64,000 nucleotides of DNA from Arachis hypogaea (GCF_003086295.3 NC_092054.1:33138393-33202392), one strand, 5' to 3'; counted from the stretch's first letter, positions 10,994 to 22,628 are shown. Notes: generated by a model not told the origin, from the letters alone. Translations and numbers: made by a program.

Positions 10994-12539
10994 TGGTGCA
11001 CGAAATTGTGATTACACTTTTCACAACTCTGCACAACTAACCAGCAAGTACACTAGGTCGTCCAAGTAATACCTTTTGGTGAGTAAGGGTCGATCCCACA
11101 GAGATTGTTGGCTTGAAGCAAGCTATGGTTATTTTGTAAATCTTAGTCAAGAGATTAATGATAAGAGTGATTGTATTTATGAAAAATAAATAACATGAAA
11201 TAAATAGTACTTCTGATTCAGTAATGAGAACAGACTGAGGTTCCGGAGATACTCTGTCCTCTGAATCTCTGCTTTCCTACTGCCTTCTTCTCCAAGCACG
11301 CATGGCTTCCTTCAATGGCAAGCTTTATGATCCTCTCGGATGAAAAATACCAGGTACGATCTCTGCACGGCTAATCAACTGTCGGATTTCTCGTCTCGAA
11401 TGAAAAATACCATGTACAGCTACCGCACGGCTAATCATCTGTCGGTTCCCACTAGCGTCGGAATAGGACCCTTGTCCTTTTGCATACTGTCACTGCGCCC
11501 AACATTCGCAGGTTTGAAGCTCATCACAGTCATCCCTTCCCAGATCCTACTCGAAATACCACAGACAAGGTTTAGACTTTCTGGATCCCAGGAATGCCGC
11601 CAATTAGTTCTAGCCTATACCACGAAAGTTCTAACCTCCGGACTCGGTCCGTGGATCAGAAACCCAAGAGATACGCACTCAAGCTGTCGTCCAATGACTA
11701 TGTTGAGCTCAGATAGAACGGAGTGGTTGTTAGGCACGCGTTCATAGGGTTGAGGATAATGATGAGTGTCACGGATCATCATATTCTCCATATTAAAGTA
11801 CGAGTGAATATCTTAGAATAGAATCAAGCGTGATTGAATAGAAAACAGTAGTAATTACATTAATTCATTGAAACACAGCAGAGCTCCTCACCACCACCTA
11901 TGGGGTTTAGAGACTCATGCCGTAGAAGATACAATATGAAGTGTAAAAAATGTCATAAGTTCTAAATTGAATCTCTAAAAGTAGTTTTTATACTAAACTA
12001 GTAACTTAGGTTTACAGAAAATGTGTAACTAAGTGCAGATAATGCAGAAATCCACTTCCGGGACCCACTTGGTGCGTGTCTGGGCTGAGCTTTCAAGCTT
12101 TCACGTGCATATGTCCAAAGTTGGAGTTAAACGCCAGAAAGTTTTAGGCTGACTTTGGATGCCAGTTTGGGCCATCAAACCTCAGGCAAAGTATGAACTA
12201 TTATATATTTCTGGAAAGCCCAATATATCTACTTTCCAATGCAATTGAGAGCACGCTAATTGGGCTTCTATAGCTCCAGAAAATCCATTTAGAGTGCAGG
12301 AGGGTCAGAATCTAACAGCATCTGCAGTCCTTTTTCAGCCTCTGAATCAGATTTTTGCTCAGGTCCCTCAATTTCAGCCAGAAAATACCTGAAATTATAG
12401 AAAAACATACAAACTCATAGTAAAGTCTAGAAATATGATTTTTGAATAAAAACTAATAAAAATATAATAAAAAGTGACTAAATCATACTAAAAACTATGT
12501 AAAAACAATGCCAAAAGGGTATAAATAATCCGCTCATCA
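10994..12539 (-). repeat. E2 3' LTR
   Basis: 1546 bp, TGGTGCACG to CCGCTCATCA. It keeps a roughly 60-bp segment (near 11376-11435) absent from the partner LTR. It lacks the palindromes present in the partner near 30820-30875, having only a short AACGCCAG remnant near 12130. Confidence 0.9.
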
Positions 12540-12577
12540 CAACACCAAACTTAAATTGTTGCTTGTCCCCAAGCAAC
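12540..12577 (-). promoter_or_regulatory. E2 3' hairpin and plus-strand priming region
   Basis: Sense hairpin GTTGCTTG-GGGA-CAAGCAAC (12558-12577), then TTTAAGTTTGGTGTTG abutting the 3' LTR. Identical in layout to E1 and E4. Confidence 0.7.
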
Positions 12578-13671
12578 CAAAAATAAAATAGGATAAAAAG
12601 AAGAGAATATACAATAAATTTCAAATATCAATGAAGCTCAGTTCCAATTAGGTGAGTGTGGCTAGTGGCTTTTTGCTTCTGAACAGTTTTGGCATCTCAC
12701 TTTATCCTTTGAAGTTCAGAATGATTGGCATCTATAGGAACTCAGAATTCATATAGTGTTATTGATTCTCCTAGTTCAGTTTGTTGATTCTTGAACACAG
12801 CTACTTTATGAGTCTTGGCCGTGACCCTAAGCATTTTGTTTTTCAGTATTACCATCGGATACATAAATATCCCAGAGACATAACTGGGTGAACCTTTTCG
12901 GATTGTGACTCAGCTTTGCTAGATTCCTCAGAGCTCTTAAGCACACTCTTTTTGCTTTGGACCACGACTTTAACCACTCAGTCTCAAGCTTTTCACTTGG
13001 ATCTCCATGCCACAAGCACATGGTTAGGGACAGCTTGATTTAGCCGCTCAGGCCAGGATGTTATTCCTTTGGGCCCTCCTATCCATTAATGCTCAAAGCC
13101 TTGTATCCTCTTTACCCTTGCCTTTTAGTTTAAGGGGTTATTGGCTTCTTCTGCTTGCTTTTTATTTTTCTTTCTTTCTTTTTTCCTGCAAGCTTTTCAC
13201 TGCTTTTTCTTGCTTCAAGAATCAATTTTATGATTTTTCAGATTATCAATAACATTTCTCTTTTTTTCATTATTCTTTCAAGAGCCAACAATTTTAACAT
13301 TCATAAACAACTAATTCAAAAATATGCACTATTCAAGCATTCATTTAGAAAACAAAAAGTATTGCCACCACATCAAAATAATTAAACTAATTTCAAGATA
13401 AAATTCAAAATTCATGTACTTCTTGTTCTTTTGCAAATAAAAGCAATTTTCATTTAAGAAAGGTGAGGAATTTATGGAATCATTCATGGCTTTAAGACAT
13501 ATACTCTAAATTTTATTGATCATGGAATAGAAATAAGACAAAATAAACAGAAAAGCAGACAAATAATAACGAAAAAGAAATTAAAGACATGAAAATAAAT
13601 GACTCTAATACTAATGCTTATGTAACTCTAAAATAGGTTTCTAATAATAAAAGTTATCACAGAGTTAGGAC
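12578..13671 (-). other. E2 3' non-coding region
   Basis: Colinear with the same region of E1 and E4. No gene and no conserved open frame; a T-rich tract lies near 13150-13200. Confidence 0.7.
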
Positions 13672-14802
13672 TCAACAACCTTTATTTTGAGAGATAGGTA
13701 CTCCTTCAATCTGTGGGATGTCTGGCTCTTCAAGGATCAGCTTCTGGCACTTTAGTTCCTGTAACTCACGCCCTTGCTTCTCTTGTTCTCTAAGGAGTTT
13801 GCAGAGCATGCTGTTCTGATTCTGCTGCTCTTCTTTGAGTTGATCCATAGATTCTTGCAGCTTGTTGATAGATGCTTCTAAGCGGGTCCAATAGTCAAAT
13901 TGAGGAATTTCTGGGAGGAGCTCATGCGCCCTCCTCTTGATGAGGTTGTCTTGAACTTGAGGTCCATCCATTACCCTTTTGGTGATGGGGTGTTCAACTG
14001 GGATATACTCATCCACACCTATCTGTACCCCCGCGTCCTTACATAACAAACTGATCAAGCTTGGGTAAGCCAATTTGGCTTTAGTGGATTCCTTGTTTGC
14101 AAATAAGGAAATTTCACAAGGAATTAACTGATGAACCTCCACTTCTTTTCCCAGCATAATACAGTGAATCATCACTGCTCTTTTGACAGTGACTTCAGAG
14201 TGGTTACTGGTGGGAAGTATAGATCGCCCAATGAAATCCAGCCAGCCCCTAGCAACTGGCTTGAGGTCTCCTCTCTTCAGTTGGTTTAGGACACCTTTTG
14301 AATTGGTTATCCACTTGGTTCCAGGGAGGCATATGTCCTCTAGAAATTGATCCAACTTTTTATCTTTAGCCATTCTCCTATTAAAGGATTCTGGATCATC
14401 CTGCAGTTGAGGAAGTTTGAGGACTTCTCTCACTTTGTCAAGATGGAAGTAGATAATCTTCCCTCTGACCATGGTTCGAAAAGTATGGAAGGCAGTTCCC
14501 TCCATTCTTTGCTTATCTGTCAGCCACAAATTTGCATAGAATTCCTGGATCATGTTTCTTCCCATATTCATCTCAAGATTAGCTAGGATTTTCCAGCCTC
14601 TGTTTCAAATTTGCTCTTAGATCTCCAGATATTTGTCTTCTTTCAGATCAAACTTGACTTCTAGGATTATTGATCTTCTGCACACAATTTTGAAGTAATG
14701 ATATGCATGTTCTTTGGTGCAGAACCTCTCATGCATTCATTGTGGTTTTGGATTGTTTTCTTTCTTGCCTATTGTAGTGGTTTGTTTTCCTTTAGGGGCC
14801 AT
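13672..14802 (-). pseudogene. ORF2 (putative plant transposon protein family), E2 copy
   Basis: The original start is the ATG at 14802 (MAPKGKQ, matching MAPKA in E1). In-frame stops cluster in the first third, near 14740 and 14610-14625. After that an uninterrupted stretch of 299 codons (14571-13672) remains. It contains EFYANLWL, MVRGKIIYF, DICLPGTKW, DLKPVARGWLDFIGRSI and VMIHCIMLGKEVEVH, then a Gln/Glu-rich coiled coil. It is clearly homologous to the E1 and E4 ORF2 proteins but much diverged. Role unknown; I would not call it an envelope protein, since no membrane segment is visible. Confidence 0.75.
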
Positions 14803-14828
14803 GATCTTGGTCAGTGATCACGGAAAAT

Positions 14829-14865
14829 TACACCAAACTTAGAGGTTTGCTTGTCCTCAAGCAAA
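14829..14865 (-). promoter_or_regulatory. Hairpin + AAGTTTGGTGT motif ahead of E2 ORF2
   Basis: Sense hairpin TTTGCTTG-AGGA-CAAGCAAA (14846-14865) is followed by CCTCTAAGTTTGGTGT, about 30 bp upstream of the ORF2 start. Confidence 0.65.
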
Positions 14866-15330
14866 AGTAAAGAAAGAAGATGAATAAGTGGAGAGAAGGA
14901 TTCGAATGATGGAGGAAGGGGGATGGCCGAATGTATAAATAGAGGGGAGGGAGGGAATGATTTCGAAATTTTAGAAAAAGATATGATTGAAAGATATGAT
15001 TGATAAAAGATAAACATGATATGAAAAAGATGAGATTCTTTTCAAAAATTTAAAAGAAAGGAAAAAGATATGAGGAGGTTAAATCTGAATTTTGTTTATG
15101 CATCTAAGAAATAAAAGATAATATGAATGAGTTAAAAAGATTTGAAAAGAAATTGGAAAGATGAATGAGTTTTTGAAAAAGAATTGAAAAGAATTGAAAG
15201 AGAATTAAAAGAATTTATAAGGTTATGAAATTTTTTATAATGGAAATTAAAAAATGAATGTTTGTAATGTTTAGATGCAGAAAATTCAAAAAAAAAAAAT
15301 GAATTGGAAATGAAATTACCTCTCCCCTAA
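14866..15330 (-). other. E2 spacer, pyrimidine-rich in the sense strand
   Basis: Purine-rich on the plus strand (AAAAGATATGA-like repeats), no gene. It separates the palindrome array from ORF2. Confidence 0.6.
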
Positions 15331-15337
15331 CTGTTTT

Positions 15338-15605
15338 GGCGTTAAACACCCAGAATGATAGCCATTCTGGCGTTTAACGCCCATCTGGTGGCCATTTTGG
15401 GCGTTTAATGCCTAGTCAGATACCTTGCCTGGCGTTAAATGCCAGAAATCCTTTCTCATTAGGCATTTTTCTGAACGCCCAGGATGCTGCTGTTTCTGGC
15501 GTTAAACGCCCAGAATGATATCTTTACTGGCGTTAAACGCCCAGAATGATAGCCATTCTTGCGTTTAACGCCCAATTTGCCTCTTTACTGGCATTTTAAC
15601 GCCAG
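15338..15605 (-). repeat. E2 internal palindrome array
   Basis: Nine GGCGTTAAACGCC-type palindromes with centres near 15345, 15375, 15406, 15437, 15470, 15504, 15535, 15566 and 15597. Seven of the eight steps are 30-33 bp and one is 34. The same period occurs in E1, E4 and the E4 LTR. Confidence 0.85.
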
Positions 15606-15743
15606 TGAGCTCTTTTTCTCTGTGATTCTTCTGTTTTATATTCTGAAACTTCATTTCCTTGACTTTTTCACTGATAAGCATTAACGAACATAATTAACAA
15701 AATTAAATAAACTTATATAATTGTTATAAACATCTAATAATGG

Positions 15744-15789
15744 CTGGGTTGCCTTCCAGTAAGCGCTTCTTTATTGTCTTTAGCTGGAC
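15744..15789 (-). promoter_or_regulatory. Twin hairpin after E2 pol
   Basis: Sense hairpin 1 is GTC-CAGCTAAA-GAC (15776-15789). Hairpin 2 is CTGG-AAGGCAAC-CCAG (15744-15759). The closing pair of hairpin 2 is C-G where other elements have T-A, a compensatory change. The linker AATAAAGAAGCGCTTA is conserved. Confidence 0.7.
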
Positions 15790-15812
15790 TTTACTGAGCT
15801 TTTAAGTTAGTC

Positions 15813-16070
15813 TCAGCTTTGGCATTCTTGCTCAACATTGCCTTCAAGATAATGTTTGATTCTCTGTCCATTAACAATGAACTTTTTGTCAGAATCAATA
15901 TCTTGAAGCTCTACACAACCATATGGTGACACACTTGTAATCACATATGGTCCCCTCCACTGGGATCTCAAAGACTCTAGAAGACAGCTTTTTGTCATGC
16001 CATCTTTTTGCTTTCTATTTATAAATTTTAGCATTTTCGAAAGCATTGAGCCTGAACTCTTCCAGCTCAT
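15813..16070 (-). pseudogene. E2 integrase C-terminal part, frameshifted
   Basis: This frame carries the SH3-like integrase tail: SQWRGPYVI, VSPYGCVELQDI, FIVNGQRIKHYL. It is in a different frame from the integrase core. Between about 16015 and 15960 the usual segment ahead of the WRGPY motif is missing (roughly twenty codons by memory of the family). That deletion causes the frameshift. An in-frame TAG also sits near 16015 in the core frame. It ends in TAA-type stop about 24 bp before hairpin 1. Confidence 0.75.
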
Positions 16071-16608
16071 TCAACTGGAGTAATCTTTTTTCTCCAGCTA
16101 CCTTAGCATCAAGGTTTAGGAACCTGGTTGCCCAGTAAGCTTTGTGTTCTAGCTCCACTGGCAGATGATAGGCTTTGCCATACACAAGCTGGTATGGATA
16201 GGTCCCTATAGGAGTCTTGAATGCTATTCTGTATGCCCACAGAGCATCATCCAGACTTCTTGCCCAATCCTTTCTACAGGTACTTACAGTCCGTTCTAGG
16301 ATTTGTTTTAGTTCTCTATTCGAGACTTCAGCCTGCCCATTTGTCTGTGGATGATATGGAGTCACCACTTTGTGGTTAATTCCATATCGGACCAGAGTAG
16401 AGTCAAGCTGTTTATTGCAGAAATGAGTGCCTCCATCACTGATCAGTATCCTAGGGACACCGAACCTGCTGAAGATATGCTTCTGGAGGAACTTCATTAC
16501 TGTCTTAGTATCATTAGTGGGTGTTGTAATTGCCTCCACCCATTTAGATACATAGTCTACTGCCACCAGAATATAAGCGTTTGAATATGATGGTGAGAAA
16601 GGCCCCAT
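16015..16608 (-). pseudogene. E2 integrase catalytic core
   Basis: The retroviral integrase DDE core is visible: D18 in [12 protein letters not shown]58 in ISDGGTHF and E94 in [11 protein letters not shown], with the D-35-E spacing. [13 protein letters not shown] is the usual block before the Glu. It is in the same frame as RT and RNase H but separated from them by a TAA near 16653. The catalytic triad itself is intact. It would insert element cDNA into the chromosome and generate the 5-bp duplications seen here. Confidence 0.85.
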
Positions 16609-16653
16609 GAAGTCAATACCCCATACATCAAATAACTCAATCTCTAAGATCCC

Positions 16654-17778
16654 TTATTGAGTCATGGCATAACCATGAGGCAGATTACCAGCTCTCTGGC
16701 AATTGTCACAGTTATGTACGAACTCTCGGGAGTCTCTATAGAGAGTAGGCCAGTAGAAGCCACATTGGAGAACCTTAGTGGTTGTTCGCTCACCTCCAAA
16801 GTGTCCTCCATATTGTGATCCATGGCAATGCCATAGGATCTTCTGTGCCTCTTCTCTAGGCACACATCTGCGGATTACTTCGTCTGCACACCTCTTAAAG
16901 AGATATGGTTCATCCCACAAGTAGTACTTTGCATCAGAAATCAATTTTTTCATTTGTTGCTTACTGTACTCTTTGGGTATGAATCTCACAACTTTATAGT
17001 TTGCGATGTCTGCAAACCATGGTAATTCCTGAATGGCAAAGAGTTGCTCATTCGGAAAGGTTTCAGAGATCTCAGTAGGAGGGAGGGACGCCCCTGCTAC
17101 TGGTTCTATCCGGGACAGGTGATCTGCTACCTGGTTCTCTGTCCCTTTTCTGTCTCTTATTTCTATATCAAACTCTTGCAGAACCAACACCCATCTAATG
17201 AGTCTGGGTTTTGAATCTTGCTTTGTGAGGAGATATTTTAGAGCAGCATGGTTAGTGTACACAATCACTTTTGACCCCACTAAATAAGATCTGAACTTGT
17301 CAATGGCATAAACCACTACAAGTAACTCCTTTTCTGTGGTTGTGTAATTCTTCTGCGCATCATTTAAAACACGGCTAGCGTAATAAATGACATACAGAAG
17401 CTTGTTATGCCTCTGTCCCAATACTGCACCAATGGCATGATCACTGGCATCACACATTAGTTCAAATGGTAATGTCAAGTCTGGTGCAGAAATGACTGGT
17501 GCTGTGACCAGCTTAGCTTTCAGAGTTTCAAACGCCTGGAAACACTCCGTGTCAAAGACAAATGGTATGTTAGCAGCTAGCAAATTGCTCAGAGGTTTTG
17601 CTATTTTTGAAAAATCCTTTATAAACCTCCTATAGAATCCTGCATGCCCCAGAAAGCTTCTGATTGTCCTAACATTGGTAGGTGGTGGTAATTTTTCAAT
17701 AACCTCTACCTTAGCTTGATCCACTTCTATTCCCTTGTTCGAAATTTTGTGCCCAAGGATAATTCCTTCAGTCACCAT
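16654..17778 (-). pseudogene. E2 RT connection, RNase H and integrase zinc finger
   Basis: 374 codons in frame with the RT upstream, from which it is separated by one TAG (near 17793). RNase H motifs: CDASD (D110), TTTEKELL (149-151), VYTNHAAL (174-180) and VADHLSR (D219). The third acidic position reads Asn176 where the family has Asp (TDH), probably a damaging substitution. The integrase HHCC finger follows, with His near 317-326 and Cys357/Cys360. Together these would remove the RNA template and bind integrase to LTR ends. Confidence 0.85.
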
Positions 17779-17793
17779 AAAGTGACATTTTTC

Positions 17794-18735
17794 CTAGTTT
17801 GAAACCAGGTTAGTCTCTTGGCACCTTTTCAGAACAAGTGCTAGATGGTCAAGACAGGAGCTGAATGAATCTCCAAATACTAAGAAGTCATCCATGAAGA
17901 CTTCTAGAAACTTCTCTACCATATCAGAGAAAATAGAGAGCATGCACCTCTGAAAGGTTGCAGGTGCATTGCACAGACCAAATAGCATTTTTCTGTAGGC
18001 AAATACTCCAGATGGACATGTGAATGCTGTTTTCTCTTGGTCCTGAGGATCTACTGCAATTTGGTTGTAACTTGAATAGCCATCCAAAAAGCAGTAGTAT
18101 TCATGACCTGCTAGTCTTTCTAGCATCTGGTCTATGAATGGTACAGGAAAATGATCCTTTCTAGTGGCTGTATTGAGCCTTCTGTAGTCAATACACATAC
18201 GCCACCCTGTAACTGTTCTTGTAGGAACCAGTTCATTCTTTTCATTATGAACCACTGTCATGCCTCCCTTTTTGGGAACAACTTGGATAGGGCTCACCCA
18301 GGGGCTATCAGAAATAGGATAAATAATCCCAGCCTCTAGTAACTTAGTGACCTCTTTCTGCACCATCTCCTTCATGGCTGGATTTAGCCGCCTCTATGGT
18401 TAAACCACTGGCTTAGCATCATCCTCCAATAGGATTTTGTGCATGCATCTTGCTGGGCTAATGCCCTTAAGATCACTTATAGACCACCCAAGAGCTGTCT
18501 TGTGTGTCCTTAGCACCTGAATTAGTGCCTTCTCTTCCTGTGGCTTTAAAGTAGAGCTTATGATCACTGAAAAAGTGTCATCTTCTCCCAGAAATGCATA
18601 TTTCAGGGATAGTGGTAGTGGCTTGAGCTCAGGTTTAGGAGGCTTATCCTCTTCTTGAGGAGTTTTCAGAGGTTTTTCTGTTCTCTCTGGTTCCTCCAGG
18701 TCAGGCTGAACATCTTTAAAAATGTCATCTAGCTC
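17794..18735 (-). pseudogene. E2 reverse transcriptase
   Basis: The longest open piece (18375-17794, 193 codons) carries GWRMCIDYRRLN (58-69), the first catalytic Asp in CFLDGYSSYNQI (D98), LFGLCNAPATFQR (131-143) and the FMDD box (160-163). The upstream part to 18735 is in the same frame and links to protease. It is interrupted by a TAA near 18738, a TAA and a TAG near 18400. A TAG replaces the usual Trp codon at the downstream end. Ty3/gypsy type by its order ahead of RNase H and integrase. Confidence 0.88.
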
Positions 18736-19464
18736 TTATTCGAGACTCTCAGTCATATTGACCTCCTCCACCAAGGAGTCAATAATATCAGCGCTCAGGC
18801 AGTTTTTTGGTGTGTCTGGATGCTGCATAGCTTTGACAGCATTCAACTTAAACTCATCCTCATTGACTCTCAGGGTTATCTCCCCTTTTTGGACATCAAT
18901 AAGGGTTCGTCCAGTTGCTAGGAAAGGTCTTCCTAGAATGAGAGTTGCACTCTTGTGCTCCTCTATTTCCAGCACTACAAAGTCAGTAGAAAAGGCAAAC
19001 AGCCCAACCTTGACAATCATGTCCTCAATTATGCTTGATGAAATCTTAATGGAGCCATCAGCAAGTTGGAGGCATATCTGGGTTGGTTTAACTTCATCAG
19101 TCAAACCAAGCTTTTTGATGGTGGATGTAGGTATTAGGTTGATACTTGCTCCAAGATCACATAGAGCTGTCTTGGTACAAGAACCCTCTAATGTGCATGG
19201 TATCATAAAGCTTCCAGGGTCCTTAAGCTTCTCTGGTAAGCTTTTCAGAATGACTGCACTGCATTCTTCAGTGAGGTAAACTTTTTCAGTTTCTCTCCAA
19301 TCCTTCTTATGACTTAAGATCTCTTTTATGAACTTAGCATAAAAGGGTATTTGCTCAAGTGCCTCTGCAAATAGAATCTTTATTTCAAGAGTCCTGAGAT
19401 GGTCTGCAAAGCGGGCAAATTGTTTATCCTGTTCCGCTTGGCGGAGTTTCTGAGGATAAGGCAT
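18736..19464 (-). pseudogene. E2 aspartic protease
   Basis: Open for 242 codons. It begins with the PYPQKLRQ linker typical of Athila-like pol and has the active site ALCDLGASINL with D103. It ends after ILGRPFLATG and a conserved MTESLE stretch. It is in frame with RT (same register over 1 kb) but not with the Gag piece, so a frameshift lies near 19560-19590. The domain itself is undamaged. Confidence 0.85.
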
Positions 19465-19850
19465 CTTGGCTTTGTATTCTTCAACCTTGGTTGCTGCAGG
19501 TTTATTTCCTACAGAAGTGGTTGGAGAAGCCTGCTTAAGGGGGTTGTTATCAGCACTTGCATGTGTCTGATCCCTTATTGGCGTTTGAAATAAAGATTGC
19601 TACCCTTTTCTAGCGTTTGGACGCCAGAACTGGCCATCCCTTGGGCGTTTAACGCCACTTTCTTACCCTTTTCTGGCGTTTGAATGCCAGAATCATTCCT
19701 CTCTGGGCTCTTACTGTCCTCAGAGGGATTTTGGGCAGTGGGTTGGTCATTTTCTGTTAGTTGTTCCTTTCTTGGCTTCCTACTGCTTTGAATTGAGACA
19801 TTCAATGTCTTTCTACTCCTTAATTGAACAGCTTGGCATTCTTCTGTTAT
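19465..19850 (-). pseudogene. E2 Gag-protease linker invaded by palindromes
   Basis: Low-complexity linker encoding repeats of the SGVQTPEKG type. The DNA behind these repeats is the same GGCGTTTxAACGCC palindrome found in the non-coding arrays (copies at about 19612, 19643 and 19680, again roughly 31-37 bp apart). A stop near 19848 and a frameshift near 19575 break it. No domain is recognised. Confidence 0.6.
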
Positions 19851-20244
19851 CTATTTAGATAGCTGATGTCTTGTCTGATTCAGGTGTTTTTCCATATTCT
19901 CATTAGCATCTTTGGTTTCTTGCAGCATTTCTTTAAATTCTGCTAACTGTTTTGTTATAATAAGCAATTGCTGATTGAGTTCAGCAACTTGTTCTTGAGG
20001 ACTAAGTTCAGTGGATACTGCATTAGCTTCTTCTTTCATGGAGGACTCACTATTGAAGTATAGATATTGATTTCTTACAACTGTATCAATGAGCTCTTGA
20101 GCCTCTTCAATTGTCTTTCTCATATGTATAGATCCACTAGCTGAGTGGTCTAGAGACATTTGGGCCTTTTCTGTAAGCCCGTAGTAAAACATGTCTAACT
20201 GTACTCATTCTGAAAATATTTCAGAGGGGCATTTTCTTAGCATC
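19851..20244 (-). pseudogene. gag: E2 gag, 3' part (after the E3 insertion)
   Basis: Continues the Gag reading frame left at 28009. It holds the end of the capsid core (MFYYGLTEKAQMSLDHSA, MRKTIEEAQELID) and a C-terminal coiled coil rich in Gln/Glu. A TGA replaces a Trp codon near 20205. GCATC at 20240-20244 is the left duplication of the E3 insertion. Confidence 0.82.
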
Positions 20245-22622
20245 TGATGCCAAGGCATCTTAGGCTAGTTTCACTAGCCTTTTTCTTTTATTTTTAGTTG
20301 TTTTATGCATTTTCTTGAGCCTTAAGTAATCATTTGGGCCAAATAGTCATGCTTGTCTTAAATCATTCAACATGAAGATTTTGATGCAAATTCCATGAGT
20401 TTTTAGTTATATTACTTGAATGCTATGAATGGAAGATTTCTCATGAAATTTTGCAAGACTTTGATGCAATTGTTTGGATGATTTCAGGGAAGAAGAGGCT
20501 AAGCAAGGAAGCAACAAAATCAATAAAGGAAGCTTGAATATCAAATGTGGAGTTTAAGTTCCAGTTTAAGCCTAAACTGGAGTTTAAACGCCAGAATCAT
20601 GAAGGCTAAGAAATGCTAGAATTGAAGTTTAACCTCCAGTTTAACCTTAAACTGGAGGTTAAACGCCAGAATGAAAAGTCTCACCAAAGAAGCATTCCAC
20701 GTTTAACCTCCAGTTTGACCTCAAACTGGAGGTTAAACGCCAGAATGATAATGCCACTCAGGAAGGAGTTCCACGTTTAACCTCCAGTTTAACCTTAAAC
20801 TGGAGGTTAAACGCCAGAATGGGAAAAGCACCAGGGAGCCATTTCCACGTTTAAGCTCCAGTTTGACCTCAAACTGGAGCTTAAACGTGTTCGACCAAGT
20901 TTTCTCCTCCAGGGTTGCTCTCTCCATTTCCACGTTTAAGCTCCAGTTTGACCTCAAACTGGAGCTTAAACGTGTTCGACCTCCAGGGCTACCTTTTCCA
21001 TTTCCACGTTTAAGCTTCAGTTTAACCTTAAACTGAAGCTTAAACGTGTTATATGGAACAGCTTGACCATGCCTTCTTCAAACATAAATAACTTGAGCTA
21101 CAAAACTCCAAATGAGGTGATTCCAAATGCATTGGAAAGAAGACATCTAGAGCTTTCCAAGAATATATGGCATGCATGGTGGATACTAAAAATTGAGGGA
21201 GAAAATAGCCCCGTAATGTGCATAGAAGAGCATAGTACCAACATGCAATCAGGCTAGCTGACCTCTTCACCTTCCATGGAGTATAACTCGAGTTGTAGAG
21301 ATCCAATTGAGGTGCTTCCAGTTGCGTTAGAAAGCTGACATCCATAGCTTTCCAACGAGGTATAATAGTCTATATTTGGCATCAAATTGGCAAGGTTGAC
21401 AAGAGAACAAAGTGACGACTCAAGAAAGGGGGTGCAACATTTGAGTGTAGTTTAATGGATCATTATCCTTTTTGGATCAATTATGTCACTCAGCCCTTCA
21501 AGCAAGCAAGGCCCATCAACAACACCAAATCAAGGCCACAAGAATCATCTAGAATAGTTTATTTTCATTTGATTGTAATTTGCTTTGAATTTCATTTTCA
21601 TTTTGTAATTTAGGGAGCCTATTTAAAGGCCTTAGTTTCTGCATTTGAAGGGGGGGGGATTGAAGGGGAATCCAGCCCCTGAGGGGGACGGACTTTTACT
21701 TTCACTTTTAGCTAGTTTTCCTTTTCTTTGTAATTGAATTCAGAGCTATGATTCACTAAACCCCCTTTCATTGGGTTAGGGAGCTCTATTGTAATTCAAT
21801 GAATCAATAATAGTTTATCTTCTTCTTCAATCTTTTCTCTTGAATTTTGTTAGAAAGCTTCTCGATCTAATTCCATTGAGTAGTTGTCTTGGGAAAGAAA
21901 CTACTCATACTTGGAATCCTTCGGAGCCTTGGGAAAGGAATGGAGGATTCATGCTAGAGAAGCTTTCTCACAGTGAATTGGATTGGGGTTTGGATGGATA
22001 TTGTGACATGTAATCCTACCAAATTGTGGTTCATGAAATTGTGTGGTATAATCAGTGATCAAGCATCATCTCTTCTTATGAACATTTAAACCAAGGGATT
22101 GGGAATTTGTTCGTTTTTAGAGAGAATTGGTGAGCCAAGGGATTGGGATCCAATCATATAAGATTGCCAAGCAAAATTCAATGAACGCATTGGTTGAGGA
22201 AGAGATAAACATGTTTTGATTCGGAGATCTCAATATCTCCTATAACCCAATGAATTCCCCATTTCTGATTTCCACTTTCTCTTTACATTCTGCTACTCAA
22301 TTCATGCAATCACCCCCATTCCCTTTTAATTTCAGCAATTTAGTTTCTGCTCTTTAATTCATGCAATTTAAGATTCCGCCATTTCAATTTCTTGTCATTT
22401 ACTTTTCCCGCCAATTTTACATTCCGCAATACTCATCTCAATCTTGATTCCGCTCAACTAGAACACACTTCTAATCCGAATTGCTCACCCAACCAATCCT
22501 TGTGGGATTCGACCTCACTCTATTGTGAGTTTTTACTTGACGATAACCGGTGCACTTGCCGGAAGGAATTTTGCCGATCGTGCAATTTCCTAAATCATAG
22601 CATAACTAGTTTATGTGCATCA
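20245..22622 (+). repeat. E3 5' LTR
   Basis: Starts TGATGCCAAGG and ends GTGCATCA. It contains seven long palindromes (20546-21048), two copies of the shared U3 module (21088-21170 and 21284-21370), a TATTTAAA box (21620-21627), a G-run and a U5 hairpin CTCAC-TCTATT-GTGAG (22514-22529). Confidence 0.95.
20546..21048 (+). repeat. Seven 45-bp palindromes in the E3 LTR
   Basis: Units start near 20546, 20623, 20698, 20772, 20847, 20931 and 21005; most steps are 74-77 bp and one is 84. Each has the form TTTAACCTCCAG..CTGGAGGTTAAA around a short centre. Variants change both arms together: CCTCC with GGAGG, GCTCC with GGAGC, GCTTC with GAAGC. The second LTR has the same set at 25933-26435. Confidence 0.92.
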
Positions 22623-22628
22623 AGTTTA

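Noticed and set aside
10994..12539. This LTR as the 5' LTR of E1
   Set aside because: It is preceded by leader sequence and not by a primer site, and the CTTGA duplication pairs it with 29742-31289 instead.
13672..14802. ORF2 as an envelope gene
   Set aside because: Its position fits the env-like ORF of Athila elements, but no signal peptide, membrane helix or cleavage site is visible in any of the three copies.
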